A stretch of 64,000 bases of DNA from Bizionia myxarmorum (GCF_008086205.1 NZ_VSKK01000001.1:124001-188000), one strand, 5' to 3'. Counted from the stretch's first letter, positions 1-8,241 are shown. The notes: generated from the sequence alone by a model not told the origin. Made by a program: numbers and translations.

Positions 1-351
1 CTTAATAAAGGCCACATAGTTTTCCACTGAATAGTCCTGATTGGCATTCGGTCCCGTTAATCCAAAGCCTGGCAAATCTAAACGGATAATACGAAAATTG
101 CCCTGAAGCTCTTCCGCCCAACCATCCCAAGTGTGTAATGAAGATGAAATTCCATGAATAAGAATCAATGGTATTCCCTCACCTTCATCCCGAAAATGCA
201 CATCCATTCCATCCATTCTCATGAACTTGGAATATTCATTAGCGTATTGCGGCTTTAATTCTTCAACCGATACGTCTAAACGTATCATGCTAATAAGTGT
301 TAAGCCGATTAGCACCAATATAACAAGGACAAAATAAAGCGGTTTTTTCAT
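1..351 (-). CDS. alpha/beta hydrolase, C-terminus cut by window edge
   Basis: I translated this frame by hand; 117 N-terminal residues are present and the frame runs off the window start. The protein opens with a hydrophobic segment after Met-Lys-Lys (residues about 4-22), so it is probably membrane-anchored or exported. It then shows the alpha/beta hydrolase start: a strand followed by LILIHGISSS (oxyanion-hole HG motif) and IIRLDLPGFG. The nucleophile elbow and the Asp/His lie outside the window. This is a generic hydrolase and the substrate cannot be told. Confidence 0.8.
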   Translation of the reverse strand, partial: MKKPLYFVLVILVLIGLTLISMIRLDVSVEELKPQYANEYSKFMRMDGMDVHFRDEGEGIPLILIHGISSSLHTWDGWAEELQGNFRIIRLDLPGFGLTGPNANQDYSVENYVAFIK

Positions 352-529
352 GAATTGAAATCTGTTCTTCCAATATAAGCATTCCAAATAAATTGGGAGA
401 ACTATAAATTAAACCTTTTTAGATTAGAAATAAAAAAAACTCACCATTAAAGTTCTAATAATTAATTTTTATGAAATCGGCAAGTTCAAAATTTATGCCC
501 ATTTCTATGGAAATGATATAAATATTCCC

Positions 530-537
530 TAATTTTG
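530..537 (+). promoter_or_regulatory. probable promoter -7 box of the cupin gene
   Basis: TAATTTTG matches the Bacteroidota -7 consensus TAnnTTTG and lies 40 bp before the cupin start. No clear TTTG is seen at the -33 position, so confidence is moderate. The rest of 352-577 between the divergent hydrolase and cupin genes shows nothing else. Confidence 0.45.
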
Positions 538-577
538 AATCATTCTAAATAAGAAACGAATAATTAAAATTTATATT

Positions 578-922
578 ATGAAAGTAGCATCATTAGTAGA
601 CCAATTAGAATATAATGATTCGAGACCAACCATTCAAGTTTTAATGGAAACAGAAACAGGAAAAGAGATTCGAATCGCCTTTAAAGAAGGGCATGTTATG
701 AAAGAACATAAAACGCCTTTCCCTATTGTGGTTGAAATTTTTGAAGGCGCTATCGATTTTGGCGTGAATGGAAAAATTCATCATCTTAAAAAAGGTGATT
801 TAATTGCTCTTGAAGGCGGTGTACCTCATGATTTAATGGCCACCAAAACCAGCACCGTACGCTTAAGTCTTAATAAATTGGACTCTGCAAAACGCGTAGA
901 AGACGTGGTTAGCAAATCCTAA
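578..922 (+). CDS. small cupin-domain protein
   Basis: This 114-residue protein is a single cupin barrel. Visible cupin features are the HKTPFPIVVEIFEGAIDF stretch (residues about 44-61), GKIHHLKKGDLIALEGGVPH and a following histidine. It lacks the full HxH-E-H metal set of classical enzymes, as is common in small single-cupin proteins of Bacteroidota. It lies 32 bp upstream of dsdA in the same direction, so the two may share a transcript. The function is unknown. Confidence 0.8.
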   Translation: MKVASLVDQLEYNDSRPTIQVLMETETGKEIRIAFKEGHVMKEHKTPFPIVVEIFEGAIDFGVNGKIHHLKKGDLIALEGGVPHDLMATKTSTVRLSLNKLDSAKRVEDVVSKS

Positions 923-954
923 TCTGATATAATTAGGTTTTAAAATTGAAAGGT

Positions 955-2280
955 ATGTACACAGATAAAAACATAGCTGATTTTATTAAAAAGGATCCTA
1001 TTTTAAAGGATATTATAGCCTTGAAACCTGTTATTTGGGAAAATCCAAATCGGAAATCTATGGCAGACATGCCTAAATTCCTTATAAACAAGGAAGATAT
1101 GGTAGCAGCGGAAGCGCTCTGGGACCGCTTTGCACCTTTTTTTATGGAAGCTTTTCCCGAAACCCAGAAAACACAAGGGATTTTGGAGTCGCCATTAAAA
1201 GAAATTCCTAAAATGAAAGAGCTTTTAAATGAGCAAGCTCCTAAAATAGACGGTCGACTTTTCTTGAAATGTGATAATAAACTTCCCATCTCGGGTTCCA
1301 TAAAAGCACGTGGTGGATTCTATGAAGTTCTGCATCATGCTGAAAAATTAGCGCTACAAGCGGGAATTTTAAAAAATTCAGATTACCGAGCATTCGCTTC
1401 ACCCGAGTTTAAACAATTTTTTAGTCAATATAAAATTGGTGTTGGCTCTACAGGAAATCTCGGATTGAGTATTGGTATCATTAGTGCAAAGTTAGGCTTT
1501 GAGGTAACGGTTTATGTTTCTGCTGATGCCAAACCTTGGAAAAAAGATTTGCTGCGTGAAAAAGGTGTTAAAGTCGTTGAGTTTTCAGGTGATTTTAGTG
1601 AAGCCATTTTAGCGGGCCGCCAACAAACGGAAGCAGATCCCATGGCTTATTTTGTGGATGATGAGAATTCTAATGATTTATTTTTAGGATATTCCGTAGG
1701 TGCTTTACGAATTGCTAAACAATTGGAAGAAGCTAACATATTAGTGGATGCGCAACATCCCTTATTTGCATACTCCCCTTGTGGTGTAGGCGGCTCACCA
1801 GGAGGAACGGCATTTGGCCTAAAACAAATTTATGGTGATCATGTACATTGTTTTTTTGTAGAACCTACGCACTCGCCAGCCGTTTTAACTGGACTTATTA
1901 CGGGTGAAAACAGTAAAATCAGCGTAAAAGATTTAGGAATTGATAATAAAACAGAAGCCGATGGTTTAGCCGTTGGGCGCCCTTCTAATTTTGCAACATC
2001 TATGAGCTCGCATATTATTAGTGGTGTTTACACTATAGCTGATCAAGAACTATTTGCGCTATTAGCAAAACTAATGGATACTGAAAATGAGTTTCTGGAG
2101 CCTTCCGCTACAGCAGGACTTATTGGGCCTCAACTAGTTTTAAAAACAGATTATGCACTTAAAAATAAACTCAACATGGCCGATGCTACACACATTGTTT
2201 GGGCAACTGGAGGCGATTTAGTGCCAGAAAAACAACGCTTGGAATTCTATGAGCGCGGACTTTCTGAAGTTGTTATGTAA
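955..2280 (+). CDS. dsdA: D-serine ammonia-lyase
   Basis: PLP-dependent enzyme converting D-serine to pyruvate and ammonia. The Schiff-base lysine lies in SGSIKARGGFYEVL (about residue 117 counted from the ATG at 955), and the phosphate-binding loop is GVGSTGNLGLSIG. The later SPCGVGGSPGGTAFGLK and CFFVEPTHSP stretches are typical of DsdA. Length (about 441 residues) is normal for the family. A TTG at 946 is in frame, but the ATG at 955 is the more likely start. It probably lets the cell use or detoxify D-serine. Confidence 0.93.
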   Translation: MYTDKNIADFIKKDPILKDIIALKPVIWENPNRKSMADMPKFLINKEDMVAAEALWDRFAPFFMEAFPETQKTQGILESPLKEIPKMKELLNEQAPKIDGRLFLKCDNKLPISGSIKARGGFYEVLHHAEKLALQAGILKNSDYRAFASPEFKQFFSQYKIGVGSTGNLGLSIGIISAKLGFEVTVYVSADAKPWKKDLLREKGVKVVEFSGDFSEAILAGRQQTEADPMAYFVDDENSNDLFLGYSVGALRIAKQLEEANILVDAQHPLFAYSPCGVGGSPGGTAFGLKQIYGDHVHCFFVEPTHSPAVLTGLITGENSKISVKDLGIDNKTEADGLAVGRPSNFATSMSSHIISGVYTIADQELFALLAKLMDTENEFLEPSATAGLIGPQLVLKTDYALKNKLNMADATHIVWATGGDLVPEKQRLEFYERGLSEVVM

Positions 2281-2300
2281 TTAAAACTTCTTCTGTTAAG

Positions 2301-2339
2301 AAAACTTGTAATATTTCGATTAGAAATATTACAAGTTTT
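2301..2339 (+). terminator. hairpin terminator after dsdA
   Basis: A 17-bp perfect stem (2301-2317 with 2323-2339) and a 5-nt loop end in a T run, 21 bp after the dsdA stop. It is the first of four hairpins packed between dsdA and the integrated element. Confidence 0.75.
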
Positions 2340-2341
2340 AC

Positions 2342-2374
2342 AGCTCTCACAGGTTTTTAAAACCTGTGAGGGCT
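2342..2374. repeat. dispersed hairpin, CTCACAGGTTTT family
   Basis: A 15-bp stem (2342-2356 with 2360-2374, one G-T pair) is followed by a T run. The core CTCACAGGTTTTnnAAAACCTGTGAG recurs at 62897-62930, so it is a dispersed intergenic hairpin of this genome. It may also act as a terminator. Confidence 0.7.
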
Positions 2375-2469
2375 TTTTAAATTCTACAAAAAATTGTTTC
2401 TCTATGGACGTGACTGCGTCGCGTCCCATTTCAACATCTTTAGAAAAGTCAATCCTAAAGATTGGATTG

Positions 2470-2531
2470 CTTTTTTGATTTAAAAATATGCCTGAAAGCG
2501 CGCTTTCAGGCATATTTTTAAATCAAAAAAG
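2470..2531. repeat. 62-bp perfect palindrome
   Basis: The two 31-bp arms are exact reverse complements with no spacer, centred between 2500 and 2501 (GAAAGCGCGCTTTC at the centre). Each arm ends in an A or T run, so as RNA it would act as a terminator in either direction. It abuts the next hairpin directly, sharing the G at 2531. Confidence 0.85.
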
Positions 2532-2550
2532 TCGAAACTTTCGTTTCGAC
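2531..2550 (-). terminator. original terminator of the tRNA-Leu gene, stranded at the left junction
   Basis: Read on the minus strand, an 8-bp stem with a 4-nt loop (2531-2538 with 2543-2550) is followed by six T. It lies 9 bp beyond the tRNA 3' fragment at 2559-2613, so before integration it would have terminated tRNA-Leu. The element has separated it from the working gene by 31 kb. Confidence 0.7.
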
Positions 2551-2558
2551 TTTTCATC

Positions 2559-2613
2559 TGTACTGAAGACGGGACTTGAACCCGTACGTCCTAATGGACA
2601 TTGGATTTTAAGT
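2559..2613. other. attL: 55-bp tRNA-Leu 3' fragment, left end of the element
   Basis: These 55 bp are identical to 33941-33995, the 3' part of the intact tRNA-Leu gene from the anticodon loop to the 3' end. This is the usual footprint of integration by a tyrosine recombinase into a tRNA gene. No tRNA 5' half is present here, so the copy is not a functional tRNA. Confidence 0.92.
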
Positions 2614-2712
2614 TTTGGTACCAGCGAAACTTTTTATATAAACCGTTGTTTTTTAGCTATTTAAAATTTTAATAATTAGCGTTTTTAATTTTTATATGTA
2701 CTGCAAAATGTT

Positions 2713-3150
2713 CTACAAATTGGATTCATACATTTGTAAAATAATATAGCTGAAATTAATAATTGTATTAAAGGTAAATGTTTTATGCTCCTTAAAATCG
2801 TTATAAATTTTAGAATTAAAATCATTCCATAGTTCCGCACCCGCATTGGTTGTAGGAACACAAAAATACATAGCAGATTTATTGTTAGACCTATAAAATT
2901 TTAAAAGCAGGCCTTGAAAATCCCCAGCGGTTTTATGAAGTGCATAAACTTCTATTTCCCGGTAACTATCACCTTGAAATTTAATACTTGATTTTGATAC
3001 AAAGCGCAAATTGTAACCTTGCTTCATATCCAAACCTTTTTCTAATTGGTCCGCATAACCTAAAGTTAAATAATTGTATTCCTCTTGCGTGGTTTGGGCA
3101 AAGCCTAAAGTAATAAATAAAATGGCAATAAGTGTAAAGTAATGTTTCAT
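2713..3150 (-). CDS. secreted hypothetical protein next to the repressor
   Basis: 145 residues with a clear signal peptide (hydrophobic stretch ending LGFAQ, cleavage near residue 18). I do not recognise the mature part; it is a mixed alpha/beta protein with no obvious motif. It lies 7 bp downstream of the XRE-type regulator, so both are probably transcribed together from the integrated state. An exported protein expressed from a dormant element would fit a lysogenic-conversion role, which is only a guess. Confidence 0.75.
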   Translation of the reverse strand: MKHYFTLIAILFITLGFAQTTQEEYNYLTLGYADQLEKGLDMKQGYNLRFVSKSSIKFQGDSYREIEVYALHKTAGDFQGLLLKFYRSNNKSAMYFCVPTTNAGAELWNDFNSKIYNDFKEHKTFTFNTIINFSYIILQMYESNL

Positions 3151-3157
3151 GTAGAAT

Positions 3158-3583
3158 TTATTTAGTATTGATTAATTTTTCTATTTCTAATAACCGCTCA
3201 GCTAGTTTTTTTGTTTTTAGATCTACCTGCGTTTCTATATATGAATTTATAGCATTCTCAATGGGCGTAGCGGTTTTAAACAATCTTCCAGTTTTTGGCG
3301 TATAACCTAAAGGATATATTATTTCTTCCTGAACCTGGCCTAAGGGTTGGTTAATATTATAAATACCTTTTCTCTTACTTAAATCAACTTTCAAAAGATC
3401 ATCAACACTATACTTAAACTCGTCTGAAATTTTCAATAGTGTTTCTGCATTTGGCGTGCTTTTATCATTAAGCAAGTTGGAAACAGTCGAGGACGTTAGT
3501 CCTATAATCTTAACTAAATCATTATTATCTAGCGCGTTAATACGTTTGATATAGTTTAAATTTATAGTAAAGAGGTTTTTCAT
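3158..3583 (-). CDS. XRE-type helix-turn-helix regulator, probable repressor
   Basis: 141 residues. The N-terminal half has the XRE/Cro HTH pattern: LVKIIGLTSSTVSNLLNDKS followed by LLKISDEFKYSVDDLL (residues about 23-66). The C-terminal half is helical and charged, and could be a dimerisation helix. It is transcribed away from the rightward genes across a 410-bp gap. This is the arrangement of a phage immunity region, so it is the best candidate for the repressor of the element. The family is clear; the role is inferred. Confidence 0.8.
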   Translation of the reverse strand: MKNLFTINLNYIKRINALDNNDLVKIIGLTSSTVSNLLNDKSTPNAETLLKISDEFKYSVDDLLKVDLSKRKGIYNINQPLGQVQEEIIYPLGYTPKTGRLFKTATPIENAINSYIETQVDLKTKKLAERLLEIEKLINTK

Positions 3584-3993
3584 AAATATAAGGTATAGTT
3601 AATATAATAGCCTTATTCACAAAGCTTTAAGGGCAAAGAATATGATTTTTTGATTCTCACGGCAAATTTTAATTTTTTATATATGATTAATTGAATACAT
3701 TTGTATAACAATATAATTATTTATTGTTTTAGAAAATCAATTAATGTGCCAAAAGAATTTACCATAAAATAAACACCACCAAAATTAAACCGTTAACCAG
3801 CAGTTTAATCAATGTTTATAAGGTTAATTTTTATTAGTTAATTTTCCAAAATAGCGTAAAAAAAAGAGCGCAGATTACCACATCCGCGCTCACCATAATA
3901 AATTACCACAACAGTTTCAAAGGTTTTGCCTTTGTCGTGAAGTGATTTTGCAAAACGATTACCACACCGTTTTGCGTTAACAAAGATAATAAA
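3584..3993. promoter_or_regulatory. divergent control region of the element
   Basis: 410 bp without a supported gene, between the leftward repressor and the rightward genes. A -7 box TACATTTG lies at 3696-3703 facing right, without a clear -33 partner. Further right are three potential hairpins: 3866-3891 (AGCGC/GCGCT), 3918-3934 (CAAAGG/CCTTTG) and 3950-3975 (GCAAAACG/CGTTTTGC). The first copy of the element's leader motif ACCATAATAAATTACCACA is at 3892-3910. Operators for the XRE protein, and possibly an origin, are expected here. Confidence 0.5.
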
Positions 3994-4194
3994 ATGAGTG
4001 CAATATCTGCTAATACAGTAATAGAACTTTTTAACAGCTTGTCTGCCACAGACCAGAAGCTTGTTAAAAAGTACTTTGCACCAAAAAATAATGCTCTAGT
4101 AAGTGTTAATAGCAGCAGCAAAAGAATGCAGGCTCCAACGCCTGCCGCTTTGCTGCAAAAACACAGATTAAAGCATAAAGCACCAGCGAAATGA
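3994..4194 (+). CDS. small hypothetical protein
   Basis: 66 residues with a basic tail, no recognised domain. The N-terminal half reads as two short helices and the C-terminal part is rich in Ala, Lys and Pro. It is the first rightward gene after the control region and is followed by a long-loop terminator-like hairpin. It may be a regulator or a nucleoid-type protein; neither can be shown. Confidence 0.55.
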   Translation: MSAISANTVIELFNSLSATDQKLVKKYFAPKNNALVSVNSSSKRMQAPTPAALLQKHRLKHKAPAK

Positions 4195-4215
4195 TAAACC
4201 ATTTCATTAAAAAGA

Positions 4216-4269
4216 CCGCCCCATACTTCGCAAATCTAATGTTGGCACATTAATTATCGACAGGGGCGG
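4216..4269 (+). terminator. terminator-like hairpin with a long loop
   Basis: CCGCCCC (4216-4222) pairs with GGGGCGG (4263-4269), followed by CTTTTTCTTTT. The 40-nt loop is longer than usual. A similar arrangement occurs at 11451-11506. Confidence 0.5.
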
Positions 4270-4307
4270 CTTTTTCTTTTAAACTAATTTTTAAAACCAT
4301 AATAAAC

Positions 4308-4643
4308 ATGATTACCACACCAATTAAACCCCGAAAAGCAAACAACTCAACGCACCTAAACGGTTTCCCAAATCTTAACCGCGTTCCAGAAGCATTGCAT
4401 AACTTACTATTTTTTGTTAGAAAACAAAACCCAAGTATTACCATGCATTACGGTAAAGAAACCAATATGCACACCCTAGTTTTTAATTATACAAAAACGT
4501 TTACCATTCCCGGTATTAAGCTACTAGAAAAACTTTTAACGCATTCCATAGATCCTTCAAATAGCATTGTGGACCACTATAAATTACACAAGTTTCACCA
4601 TGAAGATTTTAAGCAAACAACCATAATCCTTAAAACTCGTTAA
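4308..4643 (+). CDS. hypothetical protein
   Basis: 111 residues with no recognised domain. The start codon lies inside a copy of the shared leader motif (ACCATAATAAAC, ATG, ATTACCACACC at 4296-4320). The composition is that of a small soluble protein with a His-rich C-terminal third. It opens a run of closely spaced rightward genes. Confidence 0.6.
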   Translation: MITTPIKPRKANNSTHLNGFPNLNRVPEALHNLLFFVRKQNPSITMHYGKETNMHTLVFNYTKTFTIPGIKLLEKLLTHSIDPSNSIVDHYKLHKFHHEDFKQTTIILKTR

Positions 4644-4646
4644 GCC

Positions 4647-4766
4647 ATGTATTACAACTTCCTAATTGTATTTGCCGCCATTACCGTTGTTTTAATTGTT
4701 GTTTCTGTTTGTGTTTTTGCTGCCGAAATATCTAAAACAAAAACCTTTAACCAATTAAATAAATAA
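4647..4766 (+). CDS. 39-residue single-pass membrane peptide
   Basis: Found by hand; it is short but fits exactly between two genes (3 bp after one stop, 3 bp before the next start). After MYYNF, residues 6-27 form one hydrophobic helix, followed by a short polar tail. The start has the CCATG context common in this element. The function is unknown. Confidence 0.5.
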   Translation: MYYNFLIVFAAITVVLIVVSVCVFAAEISKTKTFNQLNK

Positions 4767-4769
4767 GCC

Positions 4770-5426
4770 ATGAGTAATACAGATAAAATTTATCCAAAAT
4801 TTAATGTTCTTAAAAAAGTAACTCATGCTTTAAAACAAGATATAAAGCAACTCCAAATTAACCGTATTACAGTAAACTCTAATGTTTTTACAAAAGATAT
4901 TATTGAAGCTGGAAAACAGGCCATGCTAAACCAAATTGAAATTACACGTCAAGAGCTAGAAACTGAAATAGAGGATTTATCAATTAACGCAATTCGTGCT
5001 AAAAAAGAAGAAGCTATAAGGAACATGGATGTTTCATACCTAATAAAAATAACCAACCCACTTGATAATATACCTTTTTCAGAAAAAGCACAAAAACAAC
5101 TTAAAGAAGCAGGTTTTTACCTTGTTAACGATTTAATACAGTTTAAGACTTTAAACGATTTTCTCGTTAAAAACTCAAATTTAAGCGAAAAAGTACTAGA
5201 TGAAGTAATTGAATTTTTAGATCAAAATGATCTTAATTTTCAAGATGAAAAAACCCCTCAAAAACAGCTACCCAAACTGTTTAAAGTAAGTTGGTCCACA
5301 AAAAGCAAAATAAAAGTTGTTCGCTACCTAGTAGGATCAAGTTTTGCGCAAATTGAAAAAGAATACCCAACAGCAGATAAAATAGAAATAGTTTCAGAAC
5401 ATCTTACCATTTTAAGCACTAACTAA
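4770..5426 (+). CDS. protein with an RNA polymerase alpha-CTD-like domain
   Basis: 218 residues. Residues about 50-90 form a charged coiled coil. Residues about 96-156 follow the helix-hairpin-helix layout of the bacterial RpoA C-terminal domain: a NPLDNIPFSEKAQ start, KQLKEAGFYLVNDLIQ (compare CLK...YIGDLVQ in RpoA), then NLSEKVLDEVIEFLDQNDL (compare NLGKKSLTEIKDVLASRGL). Such domains bind UP-element DNA and activators. I infer a regulator that mimics or competes with host alpha-CTD. The similarity was judged by eye. Confidence 0.6.
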   Translation: MSNTDKIYPKFNVLKKVTHALKQDIKQLQINRITVNSNVFTKDIIEAGKQAMLNQIEITRQELETEIEDLSINAIRAKKEEAIRNMDVSYLIKITNPLDNIPFSEKAQKQLKEAGFYLVNDLIQFKTLNDFLVKNSNLSEKVLDEVIEFLDQNDLNFQDEKTPQKQLPKLFKVSWSTKSKIKVVRYLVGSSFAQIEKEYPTADKIEIVSEHLTILSTN

Positions 5427-5690
5427 ATGATGATAGAAAACGCCCAAGACATTAAAAAACCTGTAAGACCAAGTAAACAGGAAATAGCCAAGCATATAGA
5501 CGATCTGGAGAGTTACCAACAAAACCGCCCAGAAACCATAAGCGAATTAACGACCTATTGGAAAGCACGCTACAAAACAGCGCAAACCGAAGATGCTAAC
5601 AAGTTTGCATACAGATCTAAAGAGCAACAGGCACTAATTACGGCATTAATGGAAAATTTAGATACTGAATTACTAATTATAAAAAACTAA
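5427..5690 (+). CDS. small helical hypothetical protein
   Basis: 87 residues, charged and almost entirely helical, with no signal or membrane segment. It starts directly after the preceding stop codon, so translation is probably coupled. I do not recognise a family. Confidence 0.6.
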   Translation: MMIENAQDIKKPVRPSKQEIAKHIDDLESYQQNRPETISELTTYWKARYKTAQTEDANKFAYRSKEQQALITALMENLDTELLIIKN

Positions 5691-5695
5691 CAGCC

Positions 5696-5905
5696 ATGCC
5701 AAAGGAAACAGTTTACACAGATATTGAAATTAAGTTTAACATAAGGGATTGCTTACGCCTGTTACTAGGCCGTAAATTAAAAGTTAGTATTAAAAATTTA
5801 GTTCATTATAACCCAAAACTAGATGTTTTTGATTTTAACGTTACCGAAGATATTTCAGTAGGCCGCATATTCAGAAAAAAGCCTATTCAAGCAACAACCG
5901 AGTAA
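5696..5905 (+). CDS. small hypothetical protein
   Basis: 69 residues, basic, mainly beta by pattern (alternating hydrophobics in the middle). It has a CCATG start context and sits 5 bp from the upstream gene. No family recognised. Confidence 0.55.
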   Translation: MPKETVYTDIEIKFNIRDCLRLLLGRKLKVSIKNLVHYNPKLDVFDFNVTEDISVGRIFRKKPIQATTE

Positions 5906-5916
5906 AACCATAATAC

Positions 5917-7602
5917 ATGATACCACAACAACCGATACATAACAGTATTTTAAATATGTTTCAAAATGCATCAAACCAGATGCAGGCCGAAAAACCGAAA
6001 GCCACAAAGCCCGGTAAAAAAATATTCAAATACCCGTTTATTTCTTCACAAGACTTTAAAAAGTCTATGGATAATTACGAAAACTTTGTGCAAAATTATA
6101 ACAACAGTTTACAGGATCGTAACCAGGACGTAAAAGATTATAATAAATTGGTAGATGCCATGATGGATGCCAAAAAGGTAGATAAGAAACACGCCAAATT
6201 TGCAAACAAACTATTTTCTAAACAAAACAATCCGTTGTTTGTTGTTGATTATAATGATTTTGTAGAATACGAAAACAAGAAACACGCCTGCCCGGTTTAC
6301 AAAAAAAGAGAATACCAAACTGTAAAATGGCAAAGCAAACTATTTTTTAAGGCAATTTTAGGGTTTTACAGCGCACAAATAAAACGTAACAACACATTAA
6401 GACTTCAAGCCACAGGAAAAGCCGCAAGGCCGCTAGAAATGGTTGTATTAGACAGCAACAGACTAGCCAACGCCCAAAAAGAGAGCCTAATTTTAAATGA
6501 TGCCCATAAAAAAACATTTCAACGCCACATTAAGCGGTTCCGGGAAGCTGGAATTTTAACCGATTACGTTTTTGTAAACGCAAATAAGCCTGTTTATTAC
6601 TTTATAAATTCTGAAATTTTAGCTATTTCAGACCATAATCCCGAAAAATCTTCAAAAACTCAAAACGCTGAAAATCAACTTTTTATTTCAGAGCCGAGAA
6701 CAAAGTGCGCTGATAATAACCATACTACTAGAACATTTTTAAATGAAATTAAAATGAAAGCCGATACATCGGCATCAAAAAGGAGTTCGCTATCGCTCAC
6801 ATCTTTTAATTTAAAAGTACAAGAACACCAGCAAAATAATAACCTTGAAAAAGATTCACCAGGGGCCGCGGAAAATTTAAAGCCACATATACGCCATGCG
6901 CAGCAAGTTTCCGTTGGTTTAAAAGAAATTATACTAGATCCCTTGCAGTTTGCGCGAATGTTGCACACGCAGCGTTTTACGCACTATGAACCTTTAACAA
7001 AAGATTTGCTGTACCATGAAGCGCATTACGGGTTACTTAATAAAAACGAATTTCGCCAGCTTATTATACAAGACGTATTAAAACGCCTATCTAAATTGTG
7101 GCAAAAAAGTGATTTCCACATTGGATCCTGGGTAAATGCCCTCAAAATTATTGATGCTAATTGGTTTGTAACCTTTAACGGCCTAGAATTTGACAAAACA
7201 ACCGTATTACAACGTTTAGACGAGTACGATTTCAGAATAAAACAAACAATTTTATGGTTTAACCGAAATAAAAATTTCAATATTCTTTATCCTTCCGAGT
7301 ATTTTAACACCAACAGAAAAAACAGTTACGAAGGTGGATGGATGTTTACCCAACAATGGTGGACCAGTCATTTAGCAAAAAACAATATTGCACCACAAGA
7401 AAAGAAAAAAGCAACTTCCGAAGCTAAACGTAGAACCGTTTACCAAAACAAGGTTAAACGTATGCGCACCAAAGTACGTCAAGTACTAGCCAATAAAATT
7501 ACGCTTGCAGATCTGTTTAATTATTTAGATACAAGCGGATTCCCGGAAGAAATTATAAACATGGTTCCAGAAACTATTGCTTATTATGAGAAACTTAATT
7601 AA
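5917..7602 (+). CDS. probable replication initiation protein, winged-helix type
   Basis: 561 residues, the largest protein of the left arm. Residues about 195-232 read as a winged helix: a helix ending RHIKRFREAGIL followed by a beta wing YVFVNANKPVYYFI. The long middle part is polar, and the C-terminal third is helical, Trp-rich and basic. The layout resembles Rep proteins of Bacteroidota plasmids and phages, in which an N-terminal winged helix binds the origin. No primase, helicase or HUH motif is visible. The ATG at 5917 lies within a leader-motif copy (5908-5930). The role is inferred. Confidence 0.5.
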   Translation: MIPQQPIHNSILNMFQNASNQMQAEKPKATKPGKKIFKYPFISSQDFKKSMDNYENFVQNYNNSLQDRNQDVKDYNKLVDAMMDAKKVDKKHAKFANKLFSKQNNPLFVVDYNDFVEYENKKHACPVYKKREYQTVKWQSKLFFKAILGFYSAQIKRNNTLRLQATGKAARPLEMVVLDSNRLANAQKESLILNDAHKKTFQRHIKRFREAGILTDYVFVNANKPVYYFINSEILAISDHNPEKSSKTQNAENQLFISEPRTKCADNNHTTRTFLNEIKMKADTSASKRSSLSLTSFNLKVQEHQQNNNLEKDSPGAAENLKPHIRHAQQVSVGLKEIILDPLQFARMLHTQRFTHYEPLTKDLLYHEAHYGLLNKNEFRQLIIQDVLKRLSKLWQKSDFHIGSWVNALKIIDANWFVTFNGLEFDKTTVLQRLDEYDFRIKQTILWFNRNKNFNILYPSEYFNTNRKNSYEGGWMFTQQWWTSHLAKNNIAPQEKKKATSEAKRRTVYQNKVKRMRTKVRQVLANKITLADLFNYLDTSGFPEEIINMVPETIAYYEKLN

Positions 7603-7623
7603 TACTTAAAACCAATTTATACC

Positions 7624-8241
7624 ATGAAAAAATTAACACCAAACAAGTACGATTTTATAGCCAATATGTTTACTTCTAATGATAAATTAAGACCTGTATT
7701 ATGTATGCCGGGAATAATTGGAAACCTCGTTTATGCTACTGATGCGTATTCAGCTATAAGATTTTCTAAAAGCTTATCAAATTTAGATTATTCCAGAAAC
7801 CTAAACTTTCCAAATGCTGAAAGTATTTACCCTTTAGATAAACTAACCGAAAAATTTACTTATAACGTTCAAATTTTAATGTTAAAGATATTTAATTGCG
7901 AAGCTATTTTTAATAATCTGATTGAAGATTGCTATAAATGTCATGGCAGCGGTTCATCGGAATGCGATTGCTGCGGAAACGATTCAGAATGCTTAAAGTG
8001 CGATGGAAAAGGCAAAATAACTAAAGAAACTTCTTTTGCTAATATTACTTTAAACGGTCCAGATATTAATATATTTTCTAATATTGTTCAACCAAAATTT
8101 ATTTATAGAGTTATTCAAGCGGCATTAATTTTAAAAGTGGAAGAAATTGAATTATTATATAATTTCGATAAAAAAGACAACAAAATTATATTTAAGGTTG
8201 GTGAAATTGAAATTTTAATAATGACGAAATTAAAAGAGTAG
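7624..8241 (+). CDS. zinc-knuckle protein with a DnaJ-like Cys motif
   Basis: 205 residues. The middle carries a Cys cluster (C103, C106, C114, C116, C117, C123, C126) with two DnaJ-like repeats, CYKCHGSG and CLKCDGKG, so it should bind zinc. The flanks are mixed alpha/beta and unrecognised; the region before it resembles proteins that sense or display a ligand but I cannot assign it. It is followed by a promoter region at 8297-8327, so it ends one transcription unit. Confidence 0.65.
   Translation: MKKLTPNKYDFIANMFTSNDKLRPVLCMPGIIGNLVYATDAYSAIRFSKSLSNLDYSRNLNFPNAESIYPLDKLTEKFTYNVQILMLKIFNCEAIFNNLIEDCYKCHGSGSSECDCCGNDSECLKCDGKGKITKETSFANITLNGPDINIFSNIVQPKFIYRVIQAALILKVEEIELLYNFDKKDNKIIFKVGEIEILIMTKLKE

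Noticed and set aside
2247-2513. Leftward open frame of 88 residues after dsdA
   Set aside because: It is made of the hairpins in that gap read in one frame, starts inside the palindrome and overlaps the dsdA end; no protein-like pattern.
2559-2613. Possible second tRNA-Leu
   Set aside because: Only the 3' part is present; the acceptor 5' strand and the D-arm are missing.
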